Assembly: GCF_046523945.1 (NCBI RefSeq)
Contig: NZ_CP171363.1
Location: forward strand, 2,170,001 to 2,234,000
Direction of reading: 5' to 3'
DNA length: 64,000 bases
Origin: Faucicola mancuniensis
GTDB lineage: Bacteria; Pseudomonadota; Gammaproteobacteria; Pseudomonadales; Moraxellaceae
Shown: in pieces, positions 56,991-64,000 of the stretch
Position numbering within the stretch: the first letter of the stretch is position 1
How the letters are laid out: each line of letters begins with the position of its first letter
Notes under the pieces: model-generated
What the model saw: the letters and a program-made list of their open reading frames with translations, nothing else
Database searches by the model: none
What the model was told of the DNA's origin: nothing
Program-made: the position numbers and the translations under genes

Positions 56991-57218
56991 TAAGGAGTGG
57001 CTAGCCTTTCGGACTAGCTCAAGCCATGAGTTATTGCGAGTAACTTTTAGGCTACCTGATTAGTAAGCGTTTACGCAGACTAAGAGCAGGATTAACAAGG
57101 CGATGATTTTGATGATGTTGGTCATTGCCTCACTCCTTAAGTTTTAGCTACCACTTACCTAGGTCGGTAGCAGTAACCTGTCAGGCTAAAGCATGCTTGC
57201 CTACTTTAGCCTGACAAA
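56991..57218 (+). ncRNA. Candidate antisense antitoxin RNA, locus B
   Basis: Overlaps the minus-strand peptide gene completely. It has the same hairpin order as locus A and shares GTCGGTAGCAGTAACCT and the loop TGCTTGCCTA. The final hairpin (TGTCAGGCTAAAG/CTTTAGCCTGACA) is perfect. Confidence 0.5.
57060..57125 (-). CDS. Ibs-like hydrophobic toxin peptide B, 21 aa
   Basis: CTTAAGGAGTGAGGCA precedes ATG at 57125. The peptide starts MTNIIKIIALLILLLV and ends VNAY, the same design as peptide A (Asn/Lys start, hydrophobic helix, C-terminal AY). Its Shine-Dalgarno TTAAGGAGTG pairs exactly with CACTCCTTAA near the 3' end of the RNA, so the A-to-G change relative to locus A is compensated. Confidence 0.6.
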   Translation of the reverse strand: MTNIIKIIALLILLLVCVNAY

Positions 57219-57222
57219 ACCT

Positions 57223-57251
57223 ATTATCCAATATCACACCCACAAAATCAA
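57223..57251 (-). promoter_or_regulatory. Promoter for toxin mRNA B
   Basis: Leftward TTGATT (57251-57246), 17-nt spacer, GATAAT (57228-57223). It starts the toxin transcript about 90 nt upstream of the ATG, leaving room for the conserved 5' hairpins. Confidence 0.65.
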
Positions 57252-57268
57252 TTACTTATCTGATTTTT

Positions 57269-57307
57269 GGAACAAATCCCCTTTATTCCTATCTATCATG
57301 CCAAACT
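57269..57307 (+). promoter_or_regulatory. Late promoter motif 8 (GGAACA-N27-CAAACT)
   Basis: GGAACA 57269-57274, CAAACT 57302-57307; divergent from the toxin B promoter and 29 nt before the next ATG. Confidence 0.7.
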
Positions 57308-57336
57308 ATTCTAAATGCTTTTTTTAGGATAACATT

Positions 57337-59847
57337 ATGGCACTCAATTATGACCCACAAGGTTTTATCATTGGTTTAGGGCGTGTTGAACGGCAAACTA
57401 GCTTACTACATGATGATACCCAAACCATTATTCGGATTTTGTCATCACAAGCGACAATCAACCAAACGCAATTAACAGATATTAATCAACGCCTAGGGCA
57501 GTTAAACCAAACCACAAGAATAAGAAATCAACGTAACCGACAAACTTCTATTGTTGGTGAACAAACATCAAGGCAAAGCAATAGACATTTGCCAGCCTCT
57601 GCTCGTGAAATTGGTAATACAACAAATACACCCGTTAGACAACATCAAAACCGCCAAAATACGCCAACAGAGCGACTGCGTGATAGCAATGGGCGATTTA
57701 CATCGCAAGCAGAAGAGATAAGTTTTATCCAAAAACTATCGGATATGGTGGCTAAAAATGTGGCGGACGTTGGCGTTGATGATAGAAATCTTGACCCATT
57801 GGTGGAAAGTATGCACGAGGTCTATGACACGGTAAAACCTATGGGCAAAATGTTGGGTCTGATGTGGCGTATGGGGGCATGGACAAAAAACAAGCTATTT
57901 GCTAGAAAGCGTAATGAACCACTTTCACAGGCTCAATACCGACATAACAGAACGGTTGAAGAGCATTTAGAAAATATCGCAGACAATGGCAACCGTGGCG
58001 GTATGTTTGGTCTATTGTCAGAACTGCTAACAGGTGGGCTAGGCTTACTCATGGCAGGGGGTAAGGGTGCGTTCAAACTGCTGAAAAAAGGCGGTTGGCG
58101 TGGGCTTGGTGCATTGGGTGCGTTGTTTGGCGTGGGCAATCTTGCCTTAAACTCGGGCAATATGAACGCCAAGCAAAAATCGGCAGGGGTAGGCTCGGTC
58201 GGTGGTGGTATTGCTGGGGCTATGGCAGGGGCAAGCATTGGTACAATGGTTTTCCCTGGTGTTGGCACGGTTGTTGGTGGTATATTGGGCGGTTGGCTCG
58301 GTAGCGAAGGCGGTGAAGCATTGGGTAAAACGGTCAGCCCTTATATCCAAAACTGGACAAATGGGCTAAAAAACTACAATCTGGGCGATAAAATGCAAAA
58401 AGCCTTTTTCTTTGGGTTAAGTCCGTTTTTTGTGGGGGCAAGTGCGATTTTTGAGTGGGTGAAAACCAAAGCCAAAGATTTGTTTAATCTTGATTTGCCA
58501 ACGCCAAACAATGTTAATCCGAATACTGAAACAACAACCGATAGTATGGACGGTGCGACAGGTTTTTTGGGTGATAATAGCACATTTTCCAATGGCAATA
58601 TCAATATTACTGAAACCGATATTGTACGATTGGCAAAAGTTATGCAGTCTGAAGTGGGTAAAAGTGGGTTTGATGAAAAATGGCGTGCAGATATGGGAGG
58701 GGCTGTATTAGATAGTGTATTAAACAGAACGGTGGCAAAAGAATTTCCAGATACGATTAAAGGGGTTATTAATCAAAAAAATCAATTTAGTGGCATTAAT
58801 GGCCTAAAAAGCTATAAAGACAAATACGGCAAAGTTCACCAAACTGGTTCACCTGGTGATGTTGATAAATATCAAGCCCCTTCAGCAGAAGCATTGAATT
58901 TTACACGACAATATTTAGCAAAACGTGCTAGTGGTGGTAGCCGTCTTGTTGATACAACCGATTTTTTAAATCCCCATGTTTCAGGTGCAAATGCCATGCA
59001 ACAATGGGGCAATAAAGCTGTTGCAGAAGCCAAAGCAAAAGGGACGGTTTATGGTAAAGGTAATTATGTGCATTATCATGCAGGTAAAAAAGTGGGGAAT
59101 TATGGCATTAACTTGTCAGGTTCAGCAAATAGCACCCAATCCAAAAAATTAGAGCAACTTGCTAGCCAAAGTGACCGTTTTGGCAATAATCGCGTGGTCG
59201 TGGGTGATAGTATTGGCGTACAGTACAATCAAGTACACGGCTCGGACAAATCAACGGCGGTCAATGGACAAAACCCTAGCCAAGTGTTAGGGCAAATTCA
59301 GTCATTAATCAAGGCTGGCACGATTAACAAAAACACCCAAGTGGTGTTATCAAGTGGATTGTCTAACTCAAGTATGTCCACATCTGATTATGACATTATC
59401 AAACAGCAGTTAGGGGCGTTGCAAAAAGTGGGGGCAAATACTCGACTGCTTGGCGTGGCGAATAACTTTAAAGACAATACCAAACAAGGCACGCAAACCA
59501 ATAAGATTTTGGAAAAAATGGCAACCTTGTATCATGCGGAGTTTCAAGGCGGTTTTAATTATAACTCAAGTGATAAATACAAGGCTCACCCTGCAAATAG
59601 CTATTTTAACGGTAAAGCATGGGCAAAACCAAAAACCCAAACCCAAACGGCAAAAGCTACCGCCAAAAAACCCAATGTAACAGCGACCAATATCCCAAAA
59701 TCCCCAAAAGTTAGTCAGCAGTTATCAACGGATAAGGGGCAAAAACAACTGGTCGCCAGTCAAAACCAAATACCGCAGAATGTCAGCGATAAAAGCCTAG
59801 CCCATGCGATTACAGGGGGACTTGGTGCAGATAGGGTGTTGGTTTAA
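57337..59847 (+). CDS. Tail-associated glycine-zipper protein with SleB-like hydrolase and SGNH-like domain
   Basis: Residues 1-400 are paralogous to the 54688 protein (same N-terminal motif, Gly-zipper AGASIGTMVFPGVGTVVGGI). The enzymatic part differs: ~425-590 resembles a SleB-type cell-wall hydrolase (VRLAKVMQSEVGKSGFDEKW, GGAVLDSVLNRTVAKEF, YVHYHAGKKVGNYGINLSG). Residues ~610-770 look like an SGNH hydrolase (VVVGDSIGVQYN, VVLSSGLSNSS, HPANSYF). It is probably a virion-carried wall-degrading protein. Confidence 0.72.
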   Translation: MALNYDPQGFIIGLGRVERQTSLLHDDTQTIIRILSSQATINQTQLTDINQRLGQLNQTTRIRNQRNRQTSIVGEQTSRQSNRHLPASAREIGNTTNTPVRQHQNRQNTPTERLRDSNGRFTSQAEEISFIQKLSDMVAKNVADVGVDDRNLDPLVESMHEVYDTVKPMGKMLGLMWRMGAWTKNKLFARKRNEPLSQAQYRHNRTVEEHLENIADNGNRGGMFGLLSELLTGGLGLLMAGGKGAFKLLKKGGWRGLGALGALFGVGNLALNSGNMNAKQKSAGVGSVGGGIAGAMAGASIGTMVFPGVGTVVGGILGGWLGSEGGEALGKTVSPYIQNWTNGLKNYNLGDKMQKAFFFGLSPFFVGASAIFEWVKTKAKDLFNLDLPTPNNVNPNTETTTDSMDGATGFLGDNSTFSNGNINITETDIVRLAKVMQSEVGKSGFDEKWRADMGGAVLDSVLNRTVAKEFPDTIKGVINQKNQFSGINGLKSYKDKYGKVHQTGSPGDVDKYQAPSAEALNFTRQYLAKRASGGSRLVDTTDFLNPHVSGANAMQQWGNKAVAEAKAKGTVYGKGNYVHYHAGKKVGNYGINLSGSANSTQSKKLEQLASQSDRFGNNRVVVGDSIGVQYNQVHGSDKSTAVNGQNPSQVLGQIQSLIKAGTINKNTQVVLSSGLSNSSMSTSDYDIIKQQLGALQKVGANTRLLGVANNFKDNTKQGTQTNKILEKMATLYHAEFQGGFNYNSSDKYKAHPANSYFNGKAWAKPKTQTQTAKATAKKPNVTATNIPKSPKVSQQLSTDKGQKQLVASQNQIPQNVSDKSLAHAITGGLGADRVLV

Positions 59848-59856
59848 ACACTGATT

Positions 59857-59895
59857 GGAACAATCCCAAACAAAGCCAAAAATCCCCTATAAACT
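59857..59895 (+). promoter_or_regulatory. Late promoter motif 9 (GGAACA-N27-TAAACT)
   Basis: GGAACA 59857-59862, TAAACT 59890-59895. An inverted repeat AATCCCCT/AGGGGATT spans the motif and the Shine-Dalgarno of the 59927 gene. Confidence 0.7.
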
Positions 59896-59926
59896 AGCGT
59901 AAAGATAGTATTTAAGGGGATTTTTT

Positions 59927-60862
59927 ATGTCAAGAACAACCAAAGCAATTACCTACAACATAGCCGAACGTGGGCGAAAATATGTCGGACAAGACCGCTC
60001 CAACGTAGATATTGGCTCTATGGTAGATATGATTAACGCACCTGCCACACAAGAAATGGTAAACACAGGCGATATGTACGGCTACTATGGGCATGAAATC
60101 CGTATGCTATACGGCATGAACCCACCTGATACCGTAGTAACTGATGACGGACGAGAAATCCGTATCGCCCCTGCCATTCGCACTATTGAATTATCAGCAG
60201 ACAAAAATGGCAATGTAACCCACCGTGAAGAGTTTTTAAGCAACGAAGCTGGCGAATATGCGTATCAACAATATAAAGCCAATATTGGCGGATTTAGCAC
60301 CGCTGTAAACTTTGCACCGTCAGCCAACGGAATGCGATATGTGAATGGTTTTTTTGGATTTGACTATGTGCGAAACCCAAACTACCACACCAACAAGGGC
60401 AATGGCTTGTTTGACGGCTTGGACTTAAGCTGTGGATTTGACAGTATTGCCAATCCGACCGATGAACAGATAAGTTTGCGACAAGTGGTTGAACAAAGCC
60501 TAATCACCCAGTATGACAGTATCTATCAAGTTATCCATGCCAAAGATGACGTAGCAACTGCCAAAGATATGATTGATTTTTACCAACAAGAAGCCCTAGC
60601 AAGCCAACAACAACTACAGGACTATATCAGCCGTCAAGAGCGATTAGCCAAAAAACGCCTTGAGCGTAAAGAAGCGTTGTTAGACGGTATGATTTGCCCT
60701 AGCGTGCCTTTTAGTCAGTTTTTGGAAGAGATTAGAGCGTTTGACAGTGTGCCATTAAAGCCATTGACTGATGATGAACAGGCAAAATCAAAAATTGTTG
60801 AACATTATCAACGACAAGCGGATGGTGGTTTGGGTGGTATTTTAAAAATGTTTGGTAGTTAA
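59927..60862 (+). CDS. Phage head-region protein, 311 aa (possible prohead protease/scaffold)
   Basis: AAGGGGA precedes MSRTTKAITYNIAERGRKYV. The first 140 residues contain IRMLYGMNPPDTVVTDDGRE, RIAPAIRTIELSADKNGNVT and GGFSTAVNFAP, somewhat like a prohead protease core (Ser in GGFS). The C-terminal 120 residues are a charged coiled coil (YQQEALASQQQLQDYISRQE), like a scaffold. The fold is a guess; it has its own late promoter and lies near terminase. Confidence 0.4.
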   Translation: MSRTTKAITYNIAERGRKYVGQDRSNVDIGSMVDMINAPATQEMVNTGDMYGYYGHEIRMLYGMNPPDTVVTDDGREIRIAPAIRTIELSADKNGNVTHREEFLSNEAGEYAYQQYKANIGGFSTAVNFAPSANGMRYVNGFFGFDYVRNPNYHTNKGNGLFDGLDLSCGFDSIANPTDEQISLRQVVEQSLITQYDSIYQVIHAKDDVATAKDMIDFYQQEALASQQQLQDYISRQERLAKKRLERKEALLDGMICPSVPFSQFLEEIRAFDSVPLKPLTDDEQAKSKIVEHYQRQADGGLGGILKMFGS

Positions 60863-60863
60863 G

Positions 60864-61421
60864 ATGTTTGATTTGCTAAATGAGATTGGCAAAATTCCAA
60901 CAAATAGCTTATTGCAAACCTATTTAGATAGGCAATCCGCCATGTTTGACAGTACAAGTGCGATGAAATCGGTTGTTGCTAATATTAAACGTGGTGAAAA
61001 AGCCATGACAAAAGCCTTGCTGGATAAAACATCAGTTCACCGTGCTATGTATTTGCAGGGTAATGATGATTTTAATGGTGGTTGGGTGGATTTTGAGTGG
61101 GGTGATGTTGGACGAATAAGACCCAATGGCAAAACCAAAGGCGGTAAGGGTTTAAGTCATATTATTGAAGGTCGTATGAGAAAAGACAATATGACTTATG
61201 ATGAAGCAGTTTTATTTTTGACAAAAAACGTTCCAGAAGCGATTGCCAAAGGCACAATAGTAGAAGTTGAACAAGACCCAAATCAAGAAAAAGTTTATGC
61301 TGTTATTTTAATTTATAAAAAAACAAAAATTGCTTTTAGAAAAGCTAAAGGTAGTAATAGTTGGGTTATTAGTGCTTATGAAATGAATAGAACTGGTGGG
61401 GCAAAATATAAAAATGTGTAG
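60864..61421 (+). CDS. BECR-f old (barnase/EndoU/ColicinE5-D/RelE-like) phage nuclease domain protein
   Basis: Start at 60864 (MFDLLNEIGKIPTNSLLQTY). The C-terminal half, GLSHIIEGRMRKDNMTYDEA, VPEAIAKGTIVEV, KVYAVILIYKKTKIAFRKAK and WVISAYEMNRTGG, follows the phage BECR pattern: a conserved His in SHII, a beta sheet, and a final W-x-x-S-A-Y-E strand. In other phages this domain is fused to head proteins or polyvalent proteins. Here it is free-standing. RNase activity is inferred from the fold only. Confidence 0.6.
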   Translation: MFDLLNEIGKIPTNSLLQTYLDRQSAMFDSTSAMKSVVANIKRGEKAMTKALLDKTSVHRAMYLQGNDDFNGGWVDFEWGDVGRIRPNGKTKGGKGLSHIIEGRMRKDNMTYDEAVLFLTKNVPEAIAKGTIVEVEQDPNQEKVYAVILIYKKTKIAFRKAKGSNSWVISAYEMNRTGGAKYKNV

Positions 61422-61587
61422 GTGCGGATATGATGACGGCGTATTCATCATACCCCTATGCACGTTTTTATCGCTAAATAACGTGGGGGCTACACGTCGG
61501 CATTTGATTCAAAATAAACAGAATAAACCGTTTTATCCGATACGCACGCCATTAACTAATAAGCGGACGTGGGTGCAAAATACCTAA
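61414..61587 (+). CDS. Possible small basic protein, 57 aa
   Basis: MCRCGYDDGVFIIPLCTFLS then a basic C-terminal half (RRHLIQNKQNKPFYPIRTPL, TNKRTWVQNT). It overlaps the preceding gene. Codon choice in the 3' half looks coding, but the start is weak. The region to 61630 is otherwise unassigned. Confidence 0.35.
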   Translation: MCRCGYDDGVFIIPLCTFLSLNNVGATRRHLIQNKQNKPFYPIRTPLTNKRTWVQNT

Positions 61588-61633
61588 TTAATTTAACGTA
61601 AATTTTTAAAAAAGTCAATCAAAAGGTAAAAAT

Positions 61634-62617
61634 ATGACCGATAGATACATAAAATCAAGCCTTGAATGTATTCAAATGGCATGGGCGTATTGTTTGCGAG
61701 ATTTTCGCCAATGGTGCAAGCCTGAAGGACAAGCCGTATATCGGTGGAAAACCGCACCGATTGAACAAGCGATTATGGCTTGTCGTGGCAATATGATTGA
61801 CGATAGCCAAGCCATGTTAAAAGCATGGGAAGAAAACATCAACCGCAACAACAACGGTGAAACAAGAACGGCTTTTATCCCTGTGATGACAACGGCTATC
61901 GCTCCGATACAATCACCACCTGAATATGACCAAGTTGTCGGTCGCTCCGATTGGCTAACCGTAACCATACCACATGACCCAGATAAACGAGTGTTACAGT
62001 TACGCTCCATGCCGTCAGCTTTTCGCTGTCAGATTGCCTTTTTTTGTCCTGATGTGCATGGTGCGATGATGGTGTCTAACCAGTTTTGTGCGTATTTTAA
62101 ACATGAAAGCAAGCGTACCTTTGCCGTGCCGTTTGAACTTGGTTATTTTGACGGTAAAAAAATCGTGGATAATTGGAATTTTAGGGTGCTTGACAATAGC
62201 CTTTATCCTGATAGTGCAGGCGAGTATAAAAACCTTACTATTGTAACGGTGGATTGTACCATTATGGGTGATATTCCGATTGTGGTAGGGCTTGACGGTG
62301 ATTGGGATAATTTAACAGATACTGGCGAAGTAGGCACACCTGATAAATGGAAAGATATACCACCAACCAATGATATTTTGCCACCAACACCACAAAACCC
62401 ACAAAATCCGAATAATCCGTTTGTACCGATTGGGGTTAATCCACCAAAAACCAGTGTTAATACGCCATTTACACCGATTAATGGCGGTACAACCACAACG
62501 GACGATTTAAACAAAGTGGTGATACAAGCCGATGTTTACGATGTGATTAACAGACAAGTTAATGCGGACGTTGACACTGGTGAAATCACGGTAGAGCCAT
62601 TAAAGGATAAGCCATGA
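61634..62617 (+). CDS. Phage structural protein, 327 aa, unknown
   Basis: AAAGGT precedes MTDRYIKSSLECIQMAWAYC. The first ~240 residues are a mixed globular domain (LRDFRQWCKPEGQAVYRWKT, DWLTVTIPHDPDKRVLQLRS, CQIAFFCPDVHGAMMVSNQF); the next 70 are Pro/Asn/Thr-rich and disordered. No family recognised. It overlaps the next gene by ATGA, pointing to a shared function, probably in head or tail completion. Confidence 0.55.
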   Translation: MTDRYIKSSLECIQMAWAYCLRDFRQWCKPEGQAVYRWKTAPIEQAIMACRGNMIDDSQAMLKAWEENINRNNNGETRTAFIPVMTTAIAPIQSPPEYDQVVGRSDWLTVTIPHDPDKRVLQLRSMPSAFRCQIAFFCPDVHGAMMVSNQFCAYFKHESKRTFAVPFELGYFDGKKIVDNWNFRVLDNSLYPDSAGEYKNLTIVTVDCTIMGDIPIVVGLDGDWDNLTDTGEVGTPDKWKDIPPTNDILPPTPQNPQNPNNPFVPIGVNPPKTSVNTPFTPINGGTTTTDDLNKVVIQADVYDVINRQVNADVDTGEITVEPLKDKP

Positions 62618-63108
62618 ACAACATTGTGATTGTGGATAGCCGTTGTGCAGGGTATCAAGGTGAGCCTATCCGTGTGATTGCGGTAACAATGGCGGATAGT
62701 GGCGAGATTTTGGTAGAAAAACAAGCCAACTGGCATGAACCTGTCGTCAAAAATGACAATGTGGTTGTGGTAACAGATACGCCAAATCAGTTTAACAACT
62801 GGTCGCTGTGTTTTCGTGAGCGTGAGAATATCCGTGCTTTGTTGGACGCATTTTTTGATGTTAGCCGTAGCGGTCTATTGCAGATTAGCGATGATATGCG
62901 TATGTATGACCCAAAGGACGTGTTACAGAGTAAAAAAATGAGCGAAACAGGGCAGGATTATGAGTTTGATACCAATGTAAGCAATGGACACATGGCGGTG
63001 TTAATGGCGATTTGGGGGGCAAGGCTTGCTTACGGTGGTTTTATGCTGACCCATGATGTCGTATCTGATGATGATAGCGATAGCGATTTTATGCCGTTTA
63101 GTGTGTAG
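62614..63108 (+). CDS. Phage protein upstream of terminase, 164 aa
   Basis: The N-terminal half is beta-rich (IVIVDSRCAGYQGEPIRVIA, VAVTMADSGEILVEKQ) and the C-terminal half has SKKMSETGQDYEFDTNVSNG, MAVLMAIWGARLAYGG and an acidic tail (DDDSDSDFMPF). Position immediately before the large terminase gene fits a small terminase or adaptor, but no DNA-binding motif is visible. Confidence 0.5.
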   Translation: MNNIVIVDSRCAGYQGEPIRVIAVTMADSGEILVEKQANWHEPVVKNDNVVVVTDTPNQFNNWSLCFRERENIRALLDAFFDVSRSGLLQISDDMRMYDPKDVLQSKKMSETGQDYEFDTNVSNGHMAVLMAIWGARLAYGGFMLTHDVVSDDDSDSDFMPFSV

Positions 63109-63119
63109 GGTAAAGGTTT

Positions 63120-64000
63120 ATGTTAGAAGATTTGCGAACGCTCCCAGAATGGCACGAAGCCTGTAAACGCTACCGTTACGATATTACTCGTTTTGCGGTT
63201 GAAGCGTTGAACATGACAATACAAGCAGGACAAGCCGTTACCCCACAACAAGAAATGTTATTTACTAGCATTCAAGTACCTGGTAGTAGGACAACGGTGG
63301 CGTCTGGTCATGGTTGCTTTGGTATAGATACGCCCATTATGTGCTATGACGGCACGATTAAAGTGGTGCAAGATATTACGCTTGACGATGTGCTTATGGG
63401 TGATGACGGCACGCCTAGAAATGTGCTTGATTTGTGTCGTGGGCGTGAAAATATGTATCGCTTTACCTACAATGACGGTACAAGCCATGTGTTTAATGAA
63501 AGTCATATTTTGTGTTTGGTTGCCACCAATTCAAAAGGAACAAGAAAAACAGGTGATAAAAACACAGTAACCGTTAAAGAATACTTAACATGGGGATCTG
63601 ATAAAAAACGCTGTCATGCTGTTTATAGAAATTCTGTTGATGATTTTGGCGGTATTCAGCAATCATTGCCTATAGACCCTTATATTTTTGGTACTTGGCT
63701 TGGCGATGGTTCAAGTCGTGGTACAGAAATCACAACAGCAGACGATGAAATAAAACAGGCATGGCAAGACTATGCTAATCAATTAGGTTGTCGCTTTGTA
63801 GAAAGAGCCAAAAAAGGGAAAGCAACTACTTATGCTATATCAAAGGCAAGTCCTAGTAATCATTGTAAAAATCTGTTTTACCATGCTTTAAATGATTTAG
63901 GGGTATGGCAAAACAAGCATATTCCACAAATTTACTTAACAGCAGACTTAGAAAGTAGAAAACAGTTGTTGGCTGGCTTGATTGATACAGACGGTTCAAG
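63120..64000 (+). CDS. terL: Terminase large subunit with intein (3' end outside window)
   Basis: AAAGG precedes MLEDLRTLPEWHEACKRYRY. The extein shows the TerL ATPase opening (YDITRFAVEALN, VTPQQEMLFTSIQVPGSRTT) and reaches VASGHG, the start of the Walker A motif (SGHGxGK[ST]). There the sequence changes to an intein. TerL pumps DNA into the head and cuts the concatemer. The frame is open to the end of the window. Confidence 0.85.
   Translation, partial: MLEDLRTLPEWHEACKRYRYDITRFAVEALNMTIQAGQAVTPQQEMLFTSIQVPGSRTTVASGHGCFGIDTPIMCYDGTIKVVQDITLDDVLMGDDGTPRNVLDLCRGRENMYRFTYNDGTSHVFNESHILCLVATNSKGTRKTGDKNTVTVKEYLTWGSDKKRCHAVYRNSVDDFGGIQQSLPIDPYIFGTWLGDGSSRGTEITTADDEIKQAWQDYANQLGCRFVERAKKGKATTYAISKASPSNHCKNLFYHALNDLGVWQNKHIPQIYLTADLESRKQLLAGLIDTDGS
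63315..64000 (+). mobile_element. Intein with LAGLIDADG homing endonuclease in TerL
   Basis: The intein starts at Cys66 of the precursor: CFGIDTPIMCYDGTIKVVQD is block A, with IDTP typical. Block B His is in FNESHILCL. The endonuclease domain has IFGTWLGDGSS (a common pre-LAGLIDADG element) and QLLAGLIDTDGS at 63966-63998. The C-terminal splice site is beyond the window. Insertion in the P-loop would make ATPase activity depend on splicing. Confidence 0.9.

Overview
The window looks like a Moraxella (Moraxellaceae, gamma-proteobacteria) chromosome carrying most of a large, heavily remodelled tailed-phage prophage. The call rests on the AT-rich coding style, the 3' end of gyrA (GyrA box QKRGGKG, acidic tail), and a PilR-type sigma-54 activator. 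Chromosomal DNA runs from 1 to about 4268. There dusB (tRNA-dihydrouridine synthase) is cut after its first 34 codons, in APMAG, and phage-type genes begin. That point is read as attL; attR, the integrase and the rest of dusB must lie beyond 64000.

4.3-13.8 kb (leftward): a PrtN-like protein, a DUF551 protein, a tail-fibre-like protein, a BRO-N protein behind a C4-like leader, then an SSB / RecT / YqaJ recombination block, an unknown conserved gene, a KilA-N protein and a CI/LexA-like repressor. 13.9-19.6 kb (rightward): Cro, small regulators, an AntA/B antirepressor, an O-like initiator containing iterons (candidate origin), a P-like helicase loader, a VRR-NUC nuclease and an XRE regulator. 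19.6-23.6 kb is a cargo zone: brnTA flanked by 21-bp direct repeats, a second BRO-N gene with a C4-like leader, and a hicAB pair split by an IS607-derived TnpB element.

23.6-64 kb is the late region of a contractile-tail-like phage: baseplate, tube-like, hub, spike and portal-like proteins, two very large 'polyvalent' proteins (the second carries a DNA methylase and a SNF2 helicase), a holin, an endolysin, twin glycine-zipper/cell-wall-hydrolase proteins, a free-standing BECR-like nuclease domain, and a terminase large subunit interrupted in its P-loop by a LAGLIDADG intein. Late operons share a promoter-like signature: GGAACA, exactly 27 nt (28 in one copy), then a -10-like YANAMT box, with no -35. 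There are ten intergenic or gene-end copies, one of them on the minus strand, plus one inside a gene.

At least four TnpB-carrying insertions and one IS481-like insertion sit in this prophage; some are nested and several have broken phage genes. Two paralogous intergenic loci (54.25-54.52 and 56.95-57.25 kb) each encode a 21-residue hydrophobic peptide on the minus strand resembling Ibs type I toxins. Each has a well-formed promoter for an overlapping antisense RNA and a compensated base change in a predicted 3' fold-back onto the toxin Shine-Dalgarno. These loci and the GGAACA late-promoter family are the most novel-looking signals here.
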